DNA from: JACVRW01 sp963846505 | GTDB taxonomy: Bacteria; Actinomycetota; Thermoleophilia; Solirubrobacterales; Thermoleophilaceae | DNA: 64,000 bases | Reading direction: 5' to 3' | Assembly: GCA_963846505.1 (NCBI GenBank) | Contig: CAWJWD010000006.1 | Coordinates: forward strand, 186,001 to 250,000 | Shown here: piece after piece, positions 1 to 7,869 of the stretch | Layout of the letters: each line of letters opens with the position of its first letter | Numbering within the stretch: position 1 is the stretch's first letter | The notes under the pieces: model-generated | What the model was told of the DNA's origin: nothing | Seen by the model: the letters and a program-made list of their open reading frames with translations, nothing else | Databases searched by the model: none | Position numbers and translations under genes: made by a program

Positions 1-17
1 CGGTTCCCTGCCGGCGC

Positions 18-23
18 TAGACT
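18..23 (+). promoter_or_regulatory. Candidate -10 box for the TPP riboswitch operon
   Basis: TAGACT lies just upstream of the TPP aptamer and matches the TANNNT pattern seen before many genes in this window. The matching -35 would fall outside the window, so this is a position-based inference. Confidence 0.4.
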
Positions 24-35
24 GCGCCGCGCAAG

Positions 36-140
36 ACAACTCAGGGGGGCTCGCGGGGCAAGCGGGCTGAGATAGCGCCCTCGACATCGATCGCCTGGCG
101 CTGACCCTTCGAACCTGTGGGGTAATGCCCGCGGAGGGAG
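36..140 (+). promoter_or_regulatory. TPP (THI-box) riboswitch
   Basis: The conserved THI-box cores are readable in order: a G-rich P1/P2 segment, GGCTGAGAT, ACCCTTCGAACCTG, and GGGTAATGCC followed by GCGGAGG. These are the pyrimidine- and pyrophosphate-binding elements of the TPP aptamer. It lies directly upstream of an ABC transporter operon resembling ThiXYZ, which is a known target of this riboswitch. The 3' end (GGAGGGAG) is also the best ribosome-binding site for the first gene, so ligand binding could hide it. A hairpin just downstream offers a second possible expression platform. Confidence 0.93.
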
Positions 141-142
141 CG

Positions 143-1045
143 ATGGGCACGCAGGCAGAGGCTCCATCGACGGAGCCTCTTTCGTCGAATCGGACCGCGG
201 TGGCGCTGACTGGCGTTCGGCGGTCCTTCCGTGCTCGCAAGCGCGGCGAGGTCGTCGCCCTGGACGGGATCGACCTGCGCGTGGAGGCCGGCGAGGTGGT
301 CGCCGTCGTCGGCCCGTCGGGGTGCGGCAAGTCGACGCTGCTCGAGATCGTCGCCGGATTGCAGGAGCCGGATGCCGGCGTGGCCACGGTGGAGGACGGC
401 GGCGCGGAGCGCGCCCGTGCCGACACGGCTGCTCCACGGCTCGAGGCCTGCGCCTACATGCCGCAACGCGACCTGCTCCTGCCCTGGCGCGACGCGCTCG
501 GCAACGCGGCGCTGGCGCTCGAGTGCCAGGGCGTGCCGCGCGGCGAGGCTCGCCGCCGAGCCTCGCCGCTGTTCGAACGCTTCGGCTTGGCGGAGTTCGA
601 ACGCTCGCGACCGGCAGCGCTGTCCGGCGGCATGCGCCAGCGCGTCGCCTTCCTGCGCACGCTGCTGCCCGGCCGGCCCGTGCTGCTGCTCGACGAGCCC
701 TTCGGCGCGCTCGACTCGATCACGCGCGGCTCGATGCAGGAGTGGCTCGCAAAGGCGCTCGTACGGGAACCACGGACGGTGCTGCTCGTCACCCACGACG
801 TGCAGGAGGCGCTGCTGCTCGCCGACCGCGTCGTGATCCTGTCGCCGCGACCGGGCCGCGTGGTCGCCGAGCTCGAGGTGTCCCTCCCCCGCCCGCGCGT
901 GCGGCGAGAGCTGGTCGCCACCCCCGAGTTCGGGCGGCTGGAGCAGGCCGCGCTGGAGGCGCTCGAGCGCGGCGCGAAGCAGGCTACGGCGCCGGGGGTC
1001 CCGCGTGGCGGCGCCTCGGCGGGCTCGTCGGGGGTCGGCTCGTGA
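143..1045 (+). CDS. thiZ: ABC transporter ATP-binding protein, thiamine precursor uptake (ThiZ-like)
   Basis: Cytoplasmic ATPase of an importer in the nitrate/sulfonate/taurine family. With the ATG at 143 the Walker A motif (GPSGCGKST) is at residues 57-65, the Q-loop (MPQRD) near 106-110, the signature LSGGMRQ at 160-166 and Walker B (LLLDEP) at 181-186. The upstream ATG at 125 is part of the riboswitch core, so 143 is preferred; it has GGAGGG a few bases upstream. GTG 200 is an alternative that keeps the whole ATPase domain. The stop overlaps the permease start (GTGA). A thiamine-precursor role rests on the TPP riboswitch and the NMT1-type binding protein two genes on. Confidence 0.88.
   Translation: MGTQAEAPSTEPLSSNRTAVALTGVRRSFRARKRGEVVALDGIDLRVEAGEVVAVVGPSGCGKSTLLEIVAGLQEPDAGVATVEDGGAERARADTAAPRLEACAYMPQRDLLLPWRDALGNAALALECQGVPRGEARRRASPLFERFGLAEFERSRPAALSGGMRQRVAFLRTLLPGRPVLLLDEPFGALDSITRGSMQEWLAKALVREPRTVLLVTHDVQEALLLADRVVILSPRPGRVVAELEVSLPRPRVRRELVATPEFGRLEQAALEALERGAKQATAPGVPRGGASAGSSGVGS
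157..183 (+). terminator. Perfect 9-bp hairpin after the riboswitch, possible regulatory terminator
   Basis: AGAGGCTCC (157-165) and GGAGCCTCT (172-180) form a perfect 9-bp stem with a 6-nt loop and are followed by a short TTT. If the first gene starts at 143 the hairpin is inside its first codons; if it starts at GTG 200 the hairpin is in the leader and could be the riboswitch's expression platform. The U-tract is weak, so termination is not certain. Confidence 0.45.
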
Positions 1046-1794
1046 GACGCACGCTGCTCGCCACTGCCCTGCTCCTCCTGTTCGTCGCCGCCTGGCAGCT
1101 CGTCGCATCGCTCGACTCCGTCGACGACCTCACGCTCGCCTCCCCCGCCGAGACCTGGCAGGCGCTGCGCGACGACCGCTCGCTGCTGTTCGACAACGCC
1201 TGGGTGACGCTCGTCGAGGTCCTGCTCGGACTCGCGATCGCGGTCGCGCTCGGCACGCTGTTCGCGCTCGCGATGCACCTCAGCCGCACGCTGCGCGACG
1301 CCGGCTACCCGCTGCTGGTCGCCTCGCAGGCGATCCCGATCGTCGTGCTGGCGCCGATCTTCGTGCTCGTCTTCGACTACGGCATCGCCTCGAAGCTCGC
1401 GATCGTGGCGCTGATCTGCTTCTTCCCGATCACCGTCAACGTGCTCGACGGCCTGCGCTCGGTCGACCCCGAGCAGCTGAAGCTGCTGCGCAGCTTCGGC
1501 GCCGGCCGGCTCCGGACGCTGCGCTCGGTCGAGTTGCCGACGGCGCTGCCGTCGTTCTTCTCCGGGCTGCGCGTGGCCGCGACGGTGGCCGTGATCGGCG
1601 CCGTGTTCGGCGAGTGGGCCGGCGCCGACGAGGGCCTGGGCCGCCTGGTGCTGCTCGGCAACAACCAACTGGAGACCCCGCGGGTGTACGCGGGGACCGT
1701 GATCCTGACCCTGATGGCGGTCGCGCTGTTCGTGCTCGCGTCGCTCGCGGAGCGCGTGGCCTGCCCCTGGAACCGAGAAGAGGAACCCGCATGA
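1042..1794 (+). CDS. thiX: ABC transporter permease (ThiX-like)
   Basis: A 250-residue integral membrane protein of the binding-protein-dependent transport family, with about six hydrophobic segments. The cytoplasmic EAA-type loop (LRSVDPEQLKLLRSFGAG) docks on the ATPase. It starts with GTG in a 4-nt GTGA overlap with the ATPase and ends in a 4-nt ATGA overlap with the binding protein, so the three genes are translationally coupled. Its product would form the membrane channel for a pyrimidine precursor of thiamine. The substrate is inferred from the riboswitch; the permease itself is not diagnostic. Confidence 0.88.
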   Translation: MRRTLLATALLLLFVAAWQLVASLDSVDDLTLASPAETWQALRDDRSLLFDNAWVTLVEVLLGLAIAVALGTLFALAMHLSRTLRDAGYPLLVASQAIPIVVLAPIFVLVFDYGIASKLAIVALICFFPITVNVLDGLRSVDPEQLKLLRSFGAGRLRTLRSVELPTALPSFFSGLRVAATVAVIGAVFGEWAGADEGLGRLVLLGNNQLETPRVYAGTVILTLMAVALFVLASLAERVACPWNREEEPA

Positions 1795-2801
1795 TCCGTC
1801 GTGTCCTGGTCCCGTTGCTGGGACTGCTGCTCGCCGTCGCCGTCCTGGCCGGCTGCGGCGAGAAGCAGGAGGTGCTCGAGCCGAGCGGCTCGAAGCAGGT
1901 CGAGCTGATGCTCGACTACTTCCCCAACGCCGATCACGCCGGCGTCTACGCCGCCCAGGCCAACGGCGACTTCGAACAGGCCGGGCTCGACGTGACGATC
2001 CGCCAGCCGCCCGACCCGGCCGCGCCGATCAAGCAGGTCGCGGCAGGTCGCGTCGACCTCGCGATCTCCTACGAACCCGAGGTGCTGCGAGCACGCGACC
2101 AGGGCCTCGACGTCGTCTCGATCGCCGCGATCGTGCGCGAGCCGCTGACGTCGATCATCTCCTTGCCGAAGGCGAAGATCGCCGGGCCGCGCGACCTGGC
2201 CGGCAAGACCGTCGGCACCGCCGGCATCGACTACCAGTCCGCCTACCTGCAGACGATCCTCGACGACGCCGGTGTGAACCCGGACTCGGTCGGGGAGCGC
2301 AACGTCGGCTTCTCGCTCGTGCCCGCGCTCGTCTCGGGCAAGGTCGACGCCACGCTCGGCGCGTTCTGGAACTACGAGGGCGTGCAGTTGCGCCGCGCGG
2401 GCAAGAAGCCCCGCATCATCCGCATCGAGGACGCCGGCGTCCCCACCTACGACGAGCTCGTGCTCGTGGCCAAGGGCTCGACGCTCGACCGCGACCGCGA
2501 CCGCTTCCGCGCCTTCGTCGGCGCGCTCTCGCGTGGCACGCAGTCGCTCGAGCGCGATCCCGACCAGGCGATCCAGGGGCTGCTGAAGGCCAATCCGGAC
2601 CTCGACCCGGGTCTGCAGCGTGCCGTTCTGAAGGTGACGCTGCCGCTGCTGCTCCCGGCGCGCGGCAAGCCCTTCGGCTGGCAAGATCCCGCCGCATGGG
2701 ACGCCTTCTCGGCCTGGATGCGAGAGAACGACCTGCTCGATCAGCCGGCGGACCCGCGCGGCTCGCTGACCAACGAGCTACTCCCCGGATCCGGGCTCTG
2801 A
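1791..2801 (+). CDS. thiY: Thiamine-precursor substrate-binding lipoprotein (ThiY/NMT1-like)
   Basis: A 336-residue extracytoplasmic binding protein. The signal peptide ends in the lipobox LAGC with the lipidated cysteine at residue 22. The mature part starts with VELMLDYFPNADHAGVYAA, typical of the NMT1/THI5-like domain that binds pyrimidines such as formyl-aminopyrimidine. It continues with the usual two-lobe periplasmic-binding fold (residues about 40-320). The start ATG overlaps the permease stop. Together with thiZ and thiX it forms a complete importer under TPP control. Family and role are well supported; the exact ligand is inferred. Confidence 0.88.
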   Translation: MIRRVLVPLLGLLLAVAVLAGCGEKQEVLEPSGSKQVELMLDYFPNADHAGVYAAQANGDFEQAGLDVTIRQPPDPAAPIKQVAAGRVDLAISYEPEVLRARDQGLDVVSIAAIVREPLTSIISLPKAKIAGPRDLAGKTVGTAGIDYQSAYLQTILDDAGVNPDSVGERNVGFSLVPALVSGKVDATLGAFWNYEGVQLRRAGKKPRIIRIEDAGVPTYDELVLVAKGSTLDRDRDRFRAFVGALSRGTQSLERDPDQAIQGLLKANPDLDPGLQRAVLKVTLPLLLPARGKPFGWQDPAAWDAFSAWMRENDLLDQPADPRGSLTNELLPGSGL

Positions 2802-4129
2802 AGCGCCTCCCGCTGCTCCTGGCGCTGCTCGCGGCGCTCGCGTCGGGCGCCTGCGGCAGCGACGACGGCGGTTCCGACTCCTCCGGCGACGGCGACCCTC
2901 GAGCGCTGCTGAAGCGTGGCTTCGCGACGGACGTCTCCAGCGGCGAGTTCGCGCTGTCGTTGCAGCTGACGCTCGAGGGCGGGCCCGTCACCTCGTTCGA
3001 ACTCGAGCTGGACGGGCCGTTCAGCGGCTACGAGTCGGACACGCCGCCGAACCTCGACTGGAACTTCACCGCCGAGCTGGACGAACAGGCGGTGACGGGG
3101 AAGGTCGTGGCGCTGCCCGACAACGCCTTCGTCGTCTACGACGGCGAGCCGTTCGAGGTCGGGGAGGCGTCTTGGAGGCAGCTACGGCGCAAGCTGCTGA
3201 GCGGCGAAGAAGGGCCGACGACGTTTGCGGAGGCGAGGGTCACCCCGCTCGACTGGGTCAGCGACCTGGAGCTCGAGGGACGCCAGCAGATCGGCGGCTC
3301 GCAGACGACGAGGGTCGACGGGCGCCTGGACGTCGGCCGCTTGCTCGCCGACGTGAACACGTTCGCGGGCGAGTCCGGCGGACGGCTCAGCGACGCGGAG
3401 GCCCGGCAGATCGAGGCCGCGGTCGGCGACGCCGACTTCAGCGCCTCGATCGGCAGCGACGGCATCTGGCGCCGGCTCTCGACCACCGTCTCCTTCACCG
3501 TCCCGCCGGAGCTGCGCTCGAGCCTCGGTGGCATCGAGCAAGGCGACCTGCGACTCGACATGGAGCTCGACGATCCCAACGAGCCGCAGCGCATCGAAGC
3601 GCCGCCCGGCGATCCCGAGCCGATCGCCAACCTGCTGGATCGGCTCGGGCTGCCGACCGACCAGCTCGGCATCTCGCCGCCGGCGTCCGGCAGCTCGCGG
3701 CTACTCCTCGCGCTCGTCGAGATCCAACGCGAGCGAGTTGATGCAGTAGCGCTGGCCGCCCGGGCCGGGGCCGTCGGGGAAGACGTGGCCGAGGTGGCTG
3801 CCGCAGCGCGCGCAGTTGACCTCGGTGCGGACCATGCCGTGGCTGGTGTCCTCGTGCAGCTCGACCGCCTCGGCGATCGCGGGCTCGGTGAAGCTCGGCC
3901 AGCCGGTGCCGGAGTCGAACTTCGTCTCGGAGCTGAACAGCTCCGCGCCGCAGGCGCCGCAGCGATACATGCCGTCGGCCTTGGAATGCGTGTAGGCGCC
4001 GGTGAACGGCGGCTCGGTGCCGGCTTCGCGCAGGACGTGGAAGCGGTCCGGAGACAACTCCTCGCGCCACTGCTGATCGGTCTTCTCGAGCTTCTCGGCC
4101 ATCGGTCCTCCGTCGGTCTCGGGCTCTAG
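2798..4129 (+). CDS. Putative lipoprotein, CTG start, open frame runs over msrB
   Basis: Starting at CTG 2798, the product opens with MKRLPLLLALLAALASGACG, a clean lipoprotein signal with Cys at 19. The CTG overlaps the thiY stop by 4 nt (CTGA), matching the GTGA and ATGA junctions just upstream. The only ATG in frame (2696) would place 34 charged residues before the signal. Residues 20-300 look like a secreted beta-rich domain, loosely LppX/LprG-like, with no firm family. The convincing part ends near 3700, but the frame has no stop until 4129 and runs fully antisense to msrB. The true end is probably near 3740 if a base is miscalled. Function unknown. Confidence 0.5.
   Translation: MKRLPLLLALLAALASGACGSDDGGSDSSGDGDPRALLKRGFATDVSSGEFALSLQLTLEGGPVTSFELELDGPFSGYESDTPPNLDWNFTAELDEQAVTGKVVALPDNAFVVYDGEPFEVGEASWRQLRRKLLSGEEGPTTFAEARVTPLDWVSDLELEGRQQIGGSQTTRVDGRLDVGRLLADVNTFAGESGGRLSDAEARQIEAAVGDADFSASIGSDGIWRRLSTTVSFTVPPELRSSLGGIEQGDLRLDMELDDPNEPQRIEAPPGDPEPIANLLDRLGLPTDQLGISPPASGSSRLLLALVEIQRERVDAVALAARAGAVGEDVAEVAAAARAVDLGADHAVAGVLVQLDRLGDRGLGEARPAGAGVELRLGAEQLRAAGAAAIHAVGLGMRVGAGERRLGAGFAQDVEAVRRQLLAPLLIGLLELLGHRSSVGLGL
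3701..4102 (-). CDS. msrB: Peptide-methionine (R)-S-oxide reductase
   Basis: A 133-residue MsrB that reduces methionine-R-sulfoxide in proteins. Zinc cysteines form two CxxC pairs (C48/C51 and C97/C100), and the catalytic cysteine C120 lies in RYCINSLAL. The motifs SGTGWPSF and HLGHVFPDGP, typical of the family, are present. The ATG at 4102 has GGAGG a few bases upstream; longer in-frame starts lack one. It lies 23 nt downstream of the AlkA-like gene, so the two probably share a transcript as a damage-repair pair. The plus-strand lipoprotein frame runs antisense over the whole gene. Confidence 0.96.
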   Translation of the reverse strand: MAEKLEKTDQQWREELSPDRFHVLREAGTEPPFTGAYTHSKADGMYRCGACGAELFSSETKFDSGTGWPSFTEPAIAEAVELHEDTSHGMVRTEVNCARCGSHLGHVFPDGPGPGGQRYCINSLALDLDEREE

Positions 4130-5004
4130 GGACGCTGGACGTAGCGCCTGTTCAAAGCGTAGAGACCGGCGAGCGCGGCGTAGGGCTCGTACGGTGCGAA
4201 GAACGCGCGCACCTCGTCCTCGGTGGCACGCCTGCCGAGGTCCGTCCAACGCGCGACCGAGACGACGTAGGCGAGGTCGCCGGCCGGCAGCTGGTCGTCA
4301 CGGCCCTGGCCCTCGAAGGCGAGCATCTCGAGCGTCCAGGAGCCGATCTCGCGGATCGCACGCAGCCGCTGCCAGGTCGACTCGTGCTCGCCGAGGTCGG
4401 CGCGCCCGGAGGCCACCTCGCGCGCCACCCGCACCATCGCGATCGAACGCTTGGGCGCGAGGCCGCAGGCCTCGAGCTCGGCCGGCGCCCGACCGGCGAG
4501 CAGCGCCGGCGCCGGCACGTCGCGCAGGCTGCCGCAGGCGCTGCGAGGCCCCCAGCGGCGCACGATCCTGCGCTGGATGCCGGCGGCGCGACCGGACTCG
4601 ATCAGCTGCTCGGTGATCGCCCAGACGAGCGCCTCGAACGGCTCGGGCCGCCGGCGTGGCCGCAGCCACGGCCGCGCCCGGATCACGGGCCCGATCAGGG
4701 GGTCGCGCTTGAAGGCACGGTGGAAGTCGCGCAGGTCGTGGTCGGTGCCGAGCGCGAAGCGCATCCGGTCGATCGCCGCCAGCGCCGTGTCCCGGCGCTC
4801 AGCCTCGGCGCGGAAGCGCACCCGCTTGCCCGCCGCCCAGGCGCGCACGACGGCCGGTTCGCCGTCGGGATGGAGCAGACGCACGAGGGCGCCCTCGCAG
4901 CGCAGCAGCGTGCCGTCGCGGCCGGCGCCGGGCAGGCGGTAGGGACCGATCGGCACGACGTCGAGCTCGACGGCCACACCCGGCGTGGAGCGCTCCTGCG
5001 CCAC
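4126..5004 (-). CDS. DNA-3-methyladenine glycosylase, AlkA-like HhH-GPD family
   Basis: A 292-residue DNA glycosylase expected to excise alkylated bases. The C-terminal half carries the helix-hairpin-helix-GPD fold: AIREIGSWTLEML is the HhH segment, and the catalytic aspartate is D243 in LPAGDLAYV, the position used by AlkA. The N-terminal half resembles the AlkA N-domain. Start is GTG 5004. There is no obvious Ada-type methyltransferase domain and no Fe-S cysteine cluster. It is followed by msrB after 23 nt. Substrate range cannot be read from sequence. Confidence 0.88.
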   Translation of the reverse strand: MAQERSTPGVAVELDVVPIGPYRLPGAGRDGTLLRCEGALVRLLHPDGEPAVVRAWAAGKRVRFRAEAERRDTALAAIDRMRFALGTDHDLRDFHRAFKRDPLIGPVIRARPWLRPRRRPEPFEALVWAITEQLIESGRAAGIQRRIVRRWGPRSACGSLRDVPAPALLAGRAPAELEACGLAPKRSIAMVRVAREVASGRADLGEHESTWQRLRAIREIGSWTLEMLAFEGQGRDDQLPAGDLAYVVSVARWTDLGRRATEDEVRAFFAPYEPYAALAGLYALNRRYVQRP

Positions 5005-5081
5005 CGGGCCGCTCCCGTCCGGTGCGACGGAGCGGGACCGTCCTCGCGGCCGTCGCGCGGGCCGGCTGTGGGCCGAGGCCT

Positions 5082-5444
5082 CTATCGGTCCTTCAAGAGG
5101 TGCACGTCGACCAGGAACGAGCGCGAGCCGGCGATCTCCACGCCGCGGCTGCGACCGCGACGACCCAGGCGCGAGCCGCGCAGGCGACGGGCGGCGCGGG
5201 GCTGGCGCAGGACGCGCACGAGCACGAAGGCCGCGACGCCGAGCAGGAAGCCGCCTGTGGCGGCGGCCACCGCGACGGGCAGCGGCACGGGGCGGACCTG
5301 CTCGAGGACACCGGGATCGGCGCCGGAGTCCACCGGCCGTACCTCGGCCAACACCGGCAGCGGCCGCTCGTCGACGGGCTCGCCGGTGACCTCCTCCGCC
5401 AGCTCGGGCTCGCGATCGTGCTCGGGCTGTGCCGGTTCGGGCAT
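5082..5444 (-). CDS. Small single-pass membrane protein of unknown function
   Basis: A 120-residue protein with an acidic, proline-rich N-terminus, one transmembrane segment (about 55-78) and a strongly basic tail. No family recognised. The ATG at 5444 has no Shine-Dalgarno site, but TACACT sits 6 nt upstream (5451-5456), which fits a leaderless promoter and supports the gene being real. It lies between the AlkA-like gene and the acyltransferase-like gene, both on the same strand, with no coupling to either. Confidence 0.6.
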   Translation of the reverse strand: MPEPAQPEHDREPELAEEVTGEPVDERPLPVLAEVRPVDSGADPGVLEQVRPVPLPVAVAAATGGFLLGVAAFVLVRVLRQPRAARRLRGSRLGRRGRSRGVEIAGSRSFLVDVHLLKDR

Positions 5445-5463
5445 CGGGCGAGTGTAGCCAGGC

Positions 5464-6594
5464 CTACGGCGTCAGCAGGCGCTCGTACATGCGGTAGCGC
5501 TTGACGACGCTGCCGCCGAGCGCCTCCATGCCGCGGTTGAGGCCGCGGTTGGTCTCCAGCACCCAGCCCGCCTCGCCCCACTTGACCGGCGTGGCCGCCG
5601 CCATGTCGAAGTGCTCGATGTAGAAGCCGGCCGCCACGCCGGTGTGCTGGTAGGCCGGCTTGACGCCCAGGAAGCCGATCCGGCAGCGGTCGATGATCCG
5701 CTTGCGGCGCAGGTAGTGGACCCAGCCGGTCGGGAACACCCTGCCGTTCATCCGCTTGAGCACCTGGTTGATGTCCGGGACCGTGATCGCGATCCCGACC
5801 GTCTCCCCCGCCTGCGTCTCGGCGACCATGAACCACGACTTGTCGTAGACGATGTGGAGGTCCTGCGCGTACACGTCGAGGTCCTCCTTCGAGTACGGCA
5901 CGAAGCCCCAGTTGTTCGCCCAGGCCTCGTTGTAGAGCTCGCCGAAGTGGTCCAGCTCGCGCCGCAGGTGGCGCCGGCTCATCTTGCGGATCGTGATCCC
6001 GTGCTTGGGCTCGAGCGCCTCGGCCAGCTCGAAGATGATCGGCAGGATCTTCTCCCGCTGGCCGATCACCATCTCCCACATCAGCAGGTCCATCGCCTTC
6101 TCCAGCCCGGCCCGCTCGCACAGCTCCCGGTAGTAGGGCGGGTGCCAGGGCTGGCGCACCATCGGGTCGCGCTCGAAGCCCTCGATCAGGATCCCGGACT
6201 CGTCGTTCATGGTGAAGTCCATAGGACCGACCATGCGCTCGCGCCCGCGGTCTGCCAGCCACTGCGCGGCGGCGTCGAGCAGCGCGTCGAGCACCTCCTG
6301 GTCGTCCTCGAACTCGAGGAAGCCGAACATCCCCCAGGCGTTGTCGTGGTACTCGTTGAAGGCGTGGTCGATCTGCGCGCTGACGCGCCCGACCACCCGG
6401 CCGTCGCGGCGGGCGAGGAACAGCTCCGCGTCGCCGTGCTTGAAGAAGGGGCCGACGCGCCGATCGAGCCACAGCCTGCGCTCGATCCGCAGCGGTGGCA
6501 CCCACGGGGTGCCGATAGCATGCAGGCGGAACGGCAGCTCGACGAACTCGCTGCGGTCTCGCCGCGACCTGACCGGGCTGACCTCGACCGCCAC
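5464..6594 (-). CDS. GNAT-fold acyltransferase-like protein, ceramide-synthase-type candidate
   Basis: A 376-residue protein of the large GNAT-like family whose members share GPFFKHGDAELFLA, GRVSAQIDHAFNE, GPMDFTMNDESGILIEGF and WHPPYY. A second GNAT-like lobe follows (residues about 200-376). Family members occur widely in Bacteroidetes and next to serine palmitoyltransferases, where some are thought to be bacterial ceramide synthases that N-acylate the sphingoid base. Start is GTG 6594 with TAGGGT 8 nt upstream, a leaderless layout. It is divergent from the SPT-like gene with only 15 nt between starts. The acyltransferase family is clear by eye; the ceramide role is inferred from the neighbour. 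Confidence 0.8.
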   Translation of the reverse strand: MAVEVSPVRSRRDRSEFVELPFRLHAIGTPWVPPLRIERRLWLDRRVGPFFKHGDAELFLARRDGRVVGRVSAQIDHAFNEYHDNAWGMFGFLEFEDDQEVLDALLDAAAQWLADRGRERMVGPMDFTMNDESGILIEGFERDPMVRQPWHPPYYRELCERAGLEKAMDLLMWEMVIGQREKILPIIFELAEALEPKHGITIRKMSRRHLRRELDHFGELYNEAWANNWGFVPYSKEDLDVYAQDLHIVYDKSWFMVAETQAGETVGIAITVPDINQVLKRMNGRVFPTGWVHYLRRKRIIDRCRIGFLGVKPAYQHTGVAAGFYIEHFDMAAATPVKWGEAGWVLETNRGLNRGMEALGGSVVKRYRMYERLLTP

Positions 6595-6609
6595 GGCGCG
6601 GCACCCTAT

Positions 6610-7869
6610 ATGCCAACCGCCATCGACATCTTCGAGAAGGCACGCCGGCACGAGCGCCTGGAGCAGTTGCAGGCCGCCCGCGACCACGACCTGCTGCCCT
6701 ACTTCCGCACGCTCGAGGGCCCGGCCGGCCCGGTCGTCGAGATGGAGGGCGCCGAGCGGATCATGCTCGGCTCCAACAACTACCTCGGCCTGACCGGCGA
6801 CGAACGGGTGATGCAGGCCGCGCGCGACGCGCTCGAGCGCTACGGCACCGGCGTGACCGGCTCGCGCTTCCTCAACGGCACGCTCGACCTGCACCTCGAG
6901 CTCGAGCGCGAGCTGGCCGAGTGGATGGGCACCGGCGACGCGCTCGTCTACACCACCGGCTACCTCGCCAACACCGGCTCGATCGGGACCCTGCTGGAGG
7001 TCGGCGACACCGTCATCTGCGACTCGGGCGACCACGCCTCGATCCTCGACGCGGTCTCGATGTCGCGGGCGCGCATCCGCCCCTTCCGCCACAACCGGCT
7101 CGACAAGCTCGAGACGATGCTCACCCGCGCCGAGAGCGACGGCGGCGGGGTGCTGGTGGTCGTCGACGGGCTGTTCTCGATGGAGGGCGACCTCGCACCG
7201 CTGCCCGACATCGTCGCCCTGGCGCGCGAGCACGGCGCACGCCTGATGGTCGACGAGGCCCACGGCGTCGGGGTGCTCGGCGAGCGGGGCGCCGGCGCCA
7301 GCGAGCTGCTCGGCGTCGAGGACGACGTCGACCTGCGCATGGGCACGTTCTCGAAGTCGCTCGCGTCGTGCGGCGGCTTCATCGCGGGGCCCGCGGACGT
7401 GATCGACTTCCTGCGCGTCCAGTCGCGCTCGTTCATGTTCACCGCCTCGGCGGTGCCGGCCGCGGTCGGCGCGGCGCTCGGGGCGCTGCGCATCATCCGC
7501 TCGCCGGAGGGGCCGCAGCTGATGGCGAAGACGCTCGACAACGCGCGCTACCTCTACGACGGGTTGGCCCAGCTCGGCTATCAGGTGATGCGGCCGAACA
7601 CGCTCCCCGGCGGGGGCGAGCTGATCACCCCGATCGTGCCGGTGCTGATCGGCGACGACTGGCAGGCCGTGCTGCTCTGGAAGGCGCTCTACGACGAGGG
7701 CCTGTACGTCAACGTCGCCCTCTACCCGGCCGTGCAGCGCGGCGGCGCGCTCCTGCGCACGAGCGTGATGGCCAGCCACGAGCGCGAGCACCTCGACCGT
7801 GCGCTCGCGATCTTCGAGCGCGTGCGCGACCAGGTGCCCGACGCACCGCCAGCCGATCTCGGTGGCTGA
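6610..7869 (+). CDS. spt: Alpha-oxoamine synthase, serine palmitoyltransferase-like
   Basis: A 419-residue PLP enzyme that condenses an amino acid with an acyl-CoA (or acyl-ACP). The PLP lysine is K249 in GTFSKSLASCGG, the cofactor aspartate and histidine are D215 and H218 in DEAHGVG, and the ring-stacking histidine is H142 in DHASI. GSNNYLGL, RYGTGVTGSR and FMFTAS resemble soluble bacterial serine palmitoyltransferases more than BioF or Kbl. No biotin or threonine-degradation genes are nearby, while an acyltransferase of the ceramide-synthase type is divergent. The stop overlaps the next gene's GTG by 8 nt. Subfamily choice should be tested by phylogeny. Confidence 0.83.
   Translation: MPTAIDIFEKARRHERLEQLQAARDHDLLPYFRTLEGPAGPVVEMEGAERIMLGSNNYLGLTGDERVMQAARDALERYGTGVTGSRFLNGTLDLHLELERELAEWMGTGDALVYTTGYLANTGSIGTLLEVGDTVICDSGDHASILDAVSMSRARIRPFRHNRLDKLETMLTRAESDGGGVLVVVDGLFSMEGDLAPLPDIVALAREHGARLMVDEAHGVGVLGERGAGASELLGVEDDVDLRMGTFSKSLASCGGFIAGPADVIDFLRVQSRSFMFTASAVPAAVGAALGALRIIRSPEGPQLMAKTLDNARYLYDGLAQLGYQVMRPNTLPGGGELITPIVPVLIGDDWQAVLLWKALYDEGLYVNVALYPAVQRGGALLRTSVMASHEREHLDRALAIFERVRDQVPDAPPADLGG

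Noticed and set aside
41..1108. Long minus-strand open frame opposite thiZ
   Set aside because: It is arginine-rich, has no recognisable domain, and is antisense to the riboswitch and a clear ABC ATPase. This is a normal by-product of very high GC.
6610..7869. Annotation as BioF or Kbl (glycine C-acetyltransferase)
   Set aside because: These are close relatives, but there are no biotin or threonine genes nearby, several motifs look SPT-like, and the divergent acyltransferase fits lipid synthesis better. Left as SPT-like, not proven.
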